Shown piece by piece: positions 38,301 to 48,083 of a stretch of 64,000 bases of DNA. The translations under genes were made by a program, and so were the position numbers. The DNA comes from Rostratula benghalensis (lineage: Eukaryota; Chordata; Aves; Charadriiformes; Rostratulidae). Position 1 is the first letter of the stretch. Every line of letters begins with the position of its first letter. The stretch lies in contig VXAI01000140.1 of the NCBI GenBank assembly GCA_013399305.1, positions 1,054,196 through 1,118,195 of the forward strand, in the 5' to 3' direction. Below the pieces are notes generated by a model. It saw only the letters and a program-made list of their open reading frames with translations. It was not told where the DNA came from and made no database searches.

Positions 38301-41300
38301 CCATCCAGTAACTCCCAAATCTTCCAGTGCCTGTTGAATTCAGGGGAAATTGCAGGTGTTGTGCATCTTTGAATATGTGGAGCTGTCTCTTCACAACTGC
38401 CTTCTCTGTTTGTGACTCCTTAACATTCATTACATCCTTTTGGTGGTTGTTGTTGCCTGCATTCTGTGAATTACTATCCTGGCTTAAAGCTGGCCAGAAT
38501 TGTACAGTAGAATGCAAAAGGAGTTTTGGGGGTTTTTTGTCCCCTGCCAACACCTACTTGAAGACTTGTTGTTCCACAGCAGCTTTTTTGCAGATTAAAA
38601 AGTCGCCTTGGAGATTTTCTCTTATGTATGTTAAGTACTTTTTCCACGTGCCACCCTGTGCAATGGGTATTCTTTATTGACATATTTATGTGTATCTTAT
38701 TCTATGTTTTACTTCTACTTCAGATCAGTTAGTTTGTTTAATGCTATAGTCTCTAGCATTAGGCTAGCTTTCTATCGAGGTGACTGGCCTGTGTTTGATT
38801 TTTTTTCAGCAGCATCTGGGCACTGAGATGACATTTTTGGCTGTTTCCCCTCTTGTAGGACAGTATTGCTGTTAATAAGAATAATCCTCGAGTACTGCCA
38901 GTGTGTGGATAACATTCCTTCCATCGCCACTGACATGCTCACCCGCCTGTCTGATTTACTGAAGGTATGACTCCAAACATCTTACTCTCTGTGATGCTTC
39001 ATGTGCTTTTATGTTTCCATATAAATGATAGTAATTGTCTAGAAATGATCGTGTTTGTTACTAATACGACTATTAGGTGGCCTTTTAAGCTGAGGGCGTT
39101 GAAAATGTGATTTGTTGTGTAAATGAACTTTGGGAGGGCTGGCTTTCCTCTTGTTCACCTGGGATATTGGAAATCCCATTCAGCAGCGTTTGCCAGAGCA
39201 AGCCTGTCATTCAGGCTGGGAGTAGGATTAATGCTGCTAACTGAAAAAGCAATTTGATCCCATATGCCACAGGGATATATCTATATGCAGGAAGGAAACG
39301 AGTTCCTTGTATTTTACAAGTCAGTAGAGGTGTAGTTAGCAGAAGGATCAAAAATAGCATGGGATGAAGCTTATATTGTAAAATGCGAAGATGATGAAAG
39401 ACTAGGACCTTTTTGTCATTTATTTCTCACTAGAGAAGAGGAAAGCTGGTAAAGCACAGATACTGCAAGGCAATATAAGTAAACAATAATAAAAGGAGCA
39501 CATGAATGCACCTTAAAACTGTTAGGTATAGCCTCCAAAGCTTAGCAGTTAATTTATTGCAAGGTTTTCACTGATGTCTTTCCCACAAAGGTTATGTCAG
39601 GTATCAGAGTTGTGAACATAAGCATAGTCAATAAAAGGCAAACGGGTTCTACTCTCCAGAAGTATATTTTACATAAGACAGGGGGCAAGGGAGGGGAAAC
39701 ACAGCCTAGGAGATGGACCTTTTAAATGATCTTCCTGTTGGTAGCTCTTACCTGAATAACCATCTGCAGGAACACTTCTCCATCCCTTGTATTCATCCAC
39801 AGCCCTGCCCCTTAACGAGCATTCTCCAAGGTGGATCCCTTAGCCTGGGGCTGAGCACATCCCTCTTTTGCTGCTTGTTCTCCATCTGCTGCTTCACTCA
39901 AGCCTTGCACCTTCTCACACACCAGCAGAGTAGCAGCTTCAAAACACCTCAAAATCAGCCAGATTAGTATTTCTGTCTGTCTCCTCTCTCCCTACTTGTT
40001 TCTTGTTTTAGCTCTATGTCATTTGTGGTTTATTCCATGATATTCAAACACAGTGTGTTTTCAAACACATTGTATTAAGTTGCCATCAGTTGGAGAGATG
40101 AGCAGGGCAGCTAGCAAAAACAAAAGTTCATTTATGACACTTTGAACACAAGAAGGATCCACTCAGTGTCTCCTTGCACATCAGTAGGCTTTCTCTTTGA
40201 GAGCTGTCAGAGCTAGCAGATTCTAATGGTGGCAAAAGTGGGTCTTTATTGCGATGGAAGCTGCAAAGTGTTCCCAGGTAATGAAATCCCAGGCCATTTT
40301 GGACTCTGCAATCAGAGTGAAATACCACCAGTGTGTGAACGAAAACACCATCACAATTACTGGAGTTCTTTAGCATGTGCAGACAAGAGAAGGTTGTGGT
40401 CCTGGGGCCAGAATGAAGAAATGCTTTCCTCCAGGCAGTCACAAGGAGGGGGTATTGCAGCATGCCTGAAACATCAAAAGAGCTTCTTTGCTGTTTTGTC
40501 TGCAACAGGCCATCCAGTCACATCTACCAAAGGCAGGGGGAGAATATGAGTTATCCACCATCCTTTCTAGAGAGTGTTTTTCATGGTCTGCCACGCTGTC
40601 AATGAATTGGTGTTAACCTCAGCTAAATACCTGGGAGAAGCTTAGGCCATGTAGGTTTTATCTGTCTTTGACTCTGTGAATCTACTTCTAAAGTCCACTA
40701 GGAGACGTAAGGAAAGGTCTTGCATTTCAGGAGGAGATGCAGTGACTGTCAGACAGTTTCAGACCCTGACCTCTGTCTGAGAGTAGTCTCAGCAACGTCT
40801 CTCCTGGGCCGGGGGCCATGTGTCACTTGGGTTTGGTTGTGGCTGGGTCTCTTTTCTGGCCCTGGATACCCAGCTGGGACCAGTGCTGTTTAATGTCCTT
40901 GTCAGAAACATGGACAGTGGGATTGAGTGCACCCTCAGCAAGTTTGCTGGCACAACACCAAGCTGTGTGGGGTGGTCAGCATGCTGGAGGGAAGGGGATG
41001 CCATCCAGAGGGACTTGGAGAGGTCAGCCCACATGAACCTGATGAAGTTCAACTAGGCCAAATGCAGGGTCCTGCACCCGGGTCATAGCAACCCCAGGCA
41101 CGTGTTGGGCAGAGATTGGATTGCGGGTAGCTCTGAGAAGGAGGACTTGGGGGGGTGTTGGTGGGTGAGAAGCTCAACACATGCTGGTAACATGTGCTGG
41201 CAGCTCAGAAAGCCAACCCCCTCCTGGGCTGCATCGCCAGCAGGGTGAGGGAGGGGATTCTGCCCCTCTGGTCTACTCTGGGGAGACTCCCCTGCAATGC

Positions 41301-44300
41301 TGCCTCCAGCTCTGGGGGTCATCAGAGGGACATGGACCTGTTGGAACAGGTCCAGAGAAGGCCACAGAGGTGTTGCAAGGACTGGAGCCCTGCCGCTGTG
41401 AGGACAGGGTGAGAGAGTTAGCTGTGTTCAGCCTGGAGAAGAAAAAGCTCTGGGGAGAACTTAGAGCCCCTTGTAGTCCCTAAAGGGGCTCCAGGAAAGC
41501 TGGTGAGGGACTCTTGATCAGGGAGGGGAGTGACAGGATGAGGGAGAACAGTTTTGAACTGAAAGAGGGGAGATTTAGACAAGATCTCAGGAAGAAATTC
41601 TTTGCAGTGATGGTGGTGAGACCCTGGCCTGAGTTGCCCAGAGAAGCTGTGGCTGCCCCATCCCCTGTTCAAGGCCAGGTTGGATGGGGCTTTGAGCAAC
41701 CTGGTCTGGTGGGAGGGGAATGGGACTGGATGGTCTTTAAGGTTCCTTTTGTCCCAAAGAATTCTGTGATTCTAACTCCAGCAGCCTGGAGGTTGGTGTT
41801 CACAGCATGTCTCCTCTGGTCCTGAGTTTTGTCAGTAACTCCAGGCAATAGCCAGAAAAATTGTTTCCTGTTTTTTAATGCAAGGAGGGTTGAAATTTTG
41901 GGTTTGTTCTTGTGTTATTGTGAAACAGGATTGTGGGGCTCCCAAAAAAGGGAGCTCTAGGTGAGGGAAATCCCGTGTTGCAGACACAAGCAGGGCAACC
42001 TTGTCACAGTTCCTTGTTAAGCTTTCTCCAGGTGTAAGAGATCCTACAGGTCTCTGTAGGCTTTGCCTCCCGATGTTCACCCCGCTGTCAACAGGACAGT
42101 CCTGATCAAACACGAGCCCTGAGACTTCTGCTTCCCATTCAGACCAGGAGTCAGGGCCAGCAGCACCGTTGTCTCTGCTGCACCACCCCAGCCAGAATGG
42201 AGTGTCTGGTGTCTCAGACTGCTGGGTAGTGGAGCAGAATTCCAAAATAAGACAGAACATGCTAACCCAAACTGTCAGGCTGTCCAGAGACCTTGCTGGC
42301 CTGTGTAACAATCTGTAACACTCTGCTTCATCCTGCAGAATTCTGTTTGATGGTGTTTTCTAAACCGTGGTTGTGTCCTTCTTAGAGTTCAGCCTAAATC
42401 TTTGCTCTCTTTTTCTTTCTCACAGTATTTCAACTCTAGAAGCTGCCAGCTAGTGCTTGGAGCTGGTGCATTACAAGTTGTTGGTTTGAAAACAATCACT
42501 ACCAAAAACCTAGGTATGGATTTCTGTATTGAAAATGTCAATGCTTACTGGCCTGCCTGTCTAAAAAAAACCCCAAAATGCTAAACATTTACGATAAACC
42601 AGTGTTGTTTTGTGGTGCTGTGCGTGGAACACTGAGGGTGACAAACCCTTGCTGGTGAGAGGGGGTAAAATATGTAGAACAGCCCACCTGGTTCAGGCTT
42701 TTCTGAAACATCCAGCAAATCCCTTTGTCTAGGGGATCACTTTAAATGTAAAGCTGCACTGAAGGAAGCACAAGAACAAATAGGCAGGCCAGAAAGCTTT
42801 CCAGTAAAATATTTTGACTGGGGGAAGGGGTAGTTACTTTTTCAGTGGTGCCTTTTCCGTGCTTAGGGGCTGCTTGGTGGTTGGGTCTTGAGACTGGGGG
42901 GGGAGGGAGGGCGAGGAACCCCCAACCCCCAGGCATTTCACTGTGCTGTGCTGTCTCCTCCGCTCCGTGGTCCTGCATCCTGTAACACCATGTTCCCTGT
43001 GCAGCTCCCCCGGGGTTATAACCTCCTGTCAGTCAGGTGTGAAATGACTTGTGTGGGTGGCTCCAAGGGGAGCAGTTAGTCTTTCTGTGGCACAGTCAGG
43101 TAACTGGGGGGCTCTGTGTGTGCTGGATCCAAGCTATTACTTGGGCTACTACGATGTCCTCCTGTTGGATGCAGAAGGCAGCCTGGTTTGGGGAATCCTG
43201 CCAGCGTGGTGGGCTCTGGGCAGTACTGGCAGGGCTACACCTCCCCACAGAAGAAATATTGGTGCCTGCAGAATGCAGATGCTGAGGTGAGGGAGCTGAT
43301 GAGTCAGATCTTTTGAGATCTCTCTGCGTGTGCTCAGGGCTCAAAATGTCAGGTAGACACTTAAAGCCACTTGTGAAATTAGTCCCTTACCCCCCATCTT
43401 CTGGGAGCTGGGTGTGTATAGCCAGGTACTGGACTGGTGTCTTCACTAGATGGGGTTTCCCAGTGGAAACAACTGCTTACCTCCTTTTATTTTAAAAAAA
43501 AAACACCAAACAAATGACAAAGACAAAAAAAAAAAAAAGCAAGCATGTTAAATTGGTCAGATCTGCTATTTACACCGAAGGAGATATAAAATGACTCTTC
43601 CTGTGGTAATAATTAAGTTGTTTTTCTTTCTTTCTCTGGCTTCTGGATTTACAGCCCTTTCTTCACGTTGCCTACAGCTAATCGTACACTACATTCCTAT
43701 TATCAGGGCTCATTTTGAAGCTCGACTGCAGCCAAAGCAGTTCAGCATGCTCAGGCATTTTGACCACATTACAAAGGTAATTCTTTTGACATTTCCTAAT
43801 TAAATGCAAAGTTCTGCTTTTCAACTGTGCTCTGAAGAATATGAATGCCATTAGATAGTAAGTAAAACCTGCTTTTTTTTTTTTTTTTTTTTCCCATTAC
43901 AGGATTATCATGACCACATAGCTGAAATTTCAGCAAAGCTCGTTGCCATAATGGATAGCTTATTTGACAAACTGTTATCCAAGGTAATGATTTATGGAAA
44001 TAATTACATAGTCTCTAAATTGCAGTTGGAGATCTCCTTGTGTACAGTCTTAGGTGTTTCAAACGGAGCTTCAAAAAAGCACCAGTTAGGAAAGTTGAAA
44101 CTTCTTTAAGCTGTATAAACACAATGCACTGTGTTGTGCTTGCCAGTTCCCATCTCTGGTTCTTCCCGATGCTGCCTCTTTGGAATTGGGGAGTGTGGAA
44201 TTTTCCTGCAGCTGAGGAAAGGGCAGCAAAGCTGTGGAGGAGGAAGAGGTTTGGAGGGGAAGAGCCCATCTCTTGGGCTGCAAACCTGGGGACTAGAAGG

Positions 44301-47300
44301 CTGCATTTAGCATTTCCTGCTGTGGAGGAGCATTAATAGCTGTTCCATGAAGTGCTGTTAATATTTTGGGGGGTTTTTTTGAGGATTCATCAATGGAACA
44401 GGTTGATCCTGAGCTGGATCTACTTCATTTCGACTCACCTCGAGGTGAAGCACAGTGACAGAGACTGCCCCAAGAGGGGACCTCCTGTGCCCACAGATTC
44501 CATACATTAATACACAAGCTTTTAAAGTTGTGTTTTGCTTTGGATCTTATGGTCTCTTTTTTAACTTAAATATTAAAAAACAAAACAAAAAAGAGCTGTT
44601 CCATGAGAGAAATCAATTAATTCTTCAGTGAGACCTGGGCCACCCTCTTCCTTGTAGGAGCTCATGAGAAGCACAGCATCTCCCTGCGGGGGACAGGCAG
44701 AAGTCTGCAGTGAGGCAGCTGGAACAGGCAGCTTTTCTGTCTTCCTTGCTGTTTCTGTAATTTTATTCCTTATTTTATGTTGTGCTTTTTCTTTTCATAC
44801 GTTTCTTTGGGCTATCAAATAGCCTTATGTAAGCTTCGGGGTGGGGGAGAAGAGGGGGAAGCAAAAGCATTTCAATTTATAGAGTGGAATCATAGAATGG
44901 ATTGGGTTAGAAGGGACCTTAAAGACCATCAAGTTCCAAACCCCTGCCCTGGGCAGGGACAGAATTAGGATTCCCTACCCCCCTGTTGTATTTATACTTT
45001 TAAAAACATATTTATGCCCTTTTCTAAAGATCCAAATAGCGGTCTGCTGCTTTTCTGGGCTTCCACCCCCCCCTAAAAATACCTGTTGTGTGAAGTAACA
45101 TGGCTTTTTTTTCTCATTTTACCTCTTATCTCTTGAAAATGAAGGGCAAATGCAAGAGTTTAGATGATTGATACCAAACAAGTTAGCCCACAACAAACTA
45201 GTAATGCAGCTGATGTTCTTGATGGTAGGTAGTAAGTGTGCGTGCTGTACTGCCTTTCCATCTCTACAGCCCACTCTCCCTTTGGGAGCTGACTCAACCT
45301 GTAAATGGAGAATATCCTTGTCTGTTAGAGCTCTTAGAGGCTTGAGTGAGAGCCCTTGGCTCAGGAACACAACCCACAGAGGAGAGGAGAAGAGGAGACC
45401 AGGTGCTGATTTGCCTCTGAATATTCCTACTATACCCCATCATTTTAGCTCACGGTGTTCCTGAGATCATGAAATCTTGGCACCAAAAGCTGCGAAGAAC
45501 TCAAAACTAGGAAATGTGCAGATGGGCATGTCACTGTGACCGTGTCAGTGTGTTCTCTGTGTTCTGGAGTTCTGTGAGAGTCCGAGTGTTTCTGTGCCCA
45601 GCGGAGTCAGTGATCACCTGCTTTAAAGGGTGTACATCTGGCTGCGGCAGCAAGTGAGATTGAGCACAGGAGGGCTTTAAAACCAAATATGGTGGTCTGG
45701 AACCTGCTGTGTTAGGAGACAAGCAGTTTGATGCAGTTGGTGGTCCACTGAGCTGGCCCTTGGGTGATGTTTGCAAGTGACTTTTGGGTTTCTGGGCTCT
45801 GCTGCCCTCGGGGAAGGGGAGCTGTGCTCACGCAGTGCCGCTGGTGTGGGGCTGTGCGCCTGGCCAGATGTCCCACAGTGGCACAGACAGGGCCCAGGGG
45901 TGTTGAACAGCTGTAATTAAGCAGTGAAAAAGGCATAGGTTTGTCAAAAGAGATATAAAAGGGGACGGAAAAACTCCAGTCTCAGTTCCTAACTTCTCTC
46001 AGAGCTGGCCATCTTGTGACTGTTTGGGCAGAAGAGCAGTAGGTTTTTGTCCAGTCCCTCCAGTTGTTGACCTCAGCTGGAGGTAGAAAGGACCAGGAGA
46101 TTGAGGGGCTGGGGCTTGTGTCTCTTCCTGGTGCTGTTGTTTTTTTCCCCCCCTGTCAACGATGAAGGATTTGCTTTGTCTGTGAGTCATGTAGGAGCCA
46201 TCCCCACAGCTTGCCCAGCTCCCTTTGATTTCCTAGCATTCTGCTGAATGGTTTCTTGCCTCACTCTCCTGGCTTGAGGCACAGCCCCATCTGCTGTGGG
46301 ACTGATCCACGCAGGGAGCAGGGCTCCTGCAGCAGTAAAAGCTATTTTTTTTTTCCCCCACTATTTTTTCCTGTCAAAATCAGGTTGTCATTTTGTCTTT
46401 TCCATAAAGATTTTCTCAAAACTCCCTGTGTATGGTTTTTTTTTTTCTTTTCTCTCCCACTCAGGAAAGCTTTGTTCTCTTTCCCAATTCGGGACAGCCC
46501 AGGAGAGAGCATCTTGCTCCCGCCTTGTTTGTGAATCATTTAGTTATGATTCAGCTCTTCCAGTGAATTGTGCAAGGCCTCGTGGCCAAGTAGCACCCTA
46601 CCAAAGACAACCTGCCAGTGTTTAACCCTGGCTGGTGCCCCTCCACCAGCAACTGAGGAGCTGCCTTCACTGTTCCTGGGACAATTTTTCAAGGCATTTC
46701 CGAAATCACATTCGGATATTCCCTGTCCAGGCTGGGAACAGCAGAATTTTGTTTCCTCGGTCGAAAATCTCTTGCCATCTAGTTCTTCCCAGCATCTCGT
46801 TTCTTGAATTTCAGTCACTGGGAGAAGGGAAGTTTTTTGCTTTTTCCAAAGTGTTTCTGCATTTTTTTTTTTTTTTTTTGTAGTTTGTTTGGGTTTTTTT
46901 ATTTGGGCTGGTTTGTTTTGGTTTTGTTGTGTTTTATTCCAATGGCCAATGTTGAGTTTTCAGGAGCTTCCATTTCTTCATGGCTTTCATTGTTTTGGTG
47001 GGGGCTTTTTGGGTTTTTTTTGGTTGGTTGGTTGGTTGGCTTTGGGGTTTTGGTTTTTTTTCAGGAATGTGGATGTACATGATTTAAAAAAAAAAATATT
47101 CATTTCACTTCTGAATACTTATCAGAGGTAGAACTGCTTTTCTGCTGCTGATTGGCACAGACCTGGAGGAGAGGGCCAGCTCACAGACCAGGCAGTGGGG
47201 GCCTCTGTGGGGCCGGCACAGTGACTGCATCTCTGATTTGTAGGGAAATGGTTTGTTCCTCAGGGGTCAGTACTGGGACTGCTCTTATTCAAGATACTCA

Positions 47301-48027
47301 TCAGCAACCCGGGTGAGGGGACAGGATGTACTCTCAGTAAGTTTGCTGATGACACAAAACTGGGAGGGGTGGCTGGCACACCAGACCATTCAGCAAGAAC
47401 CTGGACAGGCTGGAGAGTTGTGTGGAGAGAAACCCAAGGAAGTTCAACACGGGCAAGCGTGGGGTCCTGCACCTGGGGAAGAATGACCCCAGGCACCCAG
47501 TACAGCTTAGGAGTTGATCTGCTGGAGAGCAGCCCTGCAGAGAGGAACCTGGGGGTCCTGGTGGACAAGAAGTTGCCCAGGAGCCAGCAACTGCCTGTGT
47601 GGCCAAGGCAGGCAGTGGTCTCCTGGGGTGCATTAAAAAGAGTGTGCTAAAAGGTGGTCCGATGCAAGTTCTTGGCTCAATCAGATCACACCCAGCAACT
47701 GTTTAAATGTGTGGTTTGCCAAATGAACTTGGATTCACAATGTCGTTAGCTGTGCAGGGCTTCAGAAGGCTGTTGGAAGCTCTCCAGTATAAACCATTTC
47801 AAAGAATGGTAGAAAGGAGGTAACGAGTTGTGGTTTTTAATTTCCAGTACGAGGTGAAAGCTCCCGTTCCCTCAGCATGCTTCAGGAATATCTGCAAGCA
47901 GATGGCAAAGATGCACGAAGCTATTTATGATCTCCTTCCTGAGGAGCAAACTCAGGTGAGTCTTATTTGGGACACGCACATGAACTTGGTACCAAGTGAG
48001 ACTTTGTGCTTCATCCCAGGGCTGGGG

Positions 48028-48083
<56 letters not shown>

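Larger units (their letters stand above)
43984..47847 (+). other. VPS54: VPS54 intron 20 with CR1 fragments and T/G-rich block
   Basis: The intron contains CR1 pieces at 44886-44965 and 47240-47650, T runs (46862-46879), a T/G-rich block at about 46880-47062 and a TATA-like ATATAAAAGGGG at 45953-45964. No exon was recognised. Confidence 0.75.
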
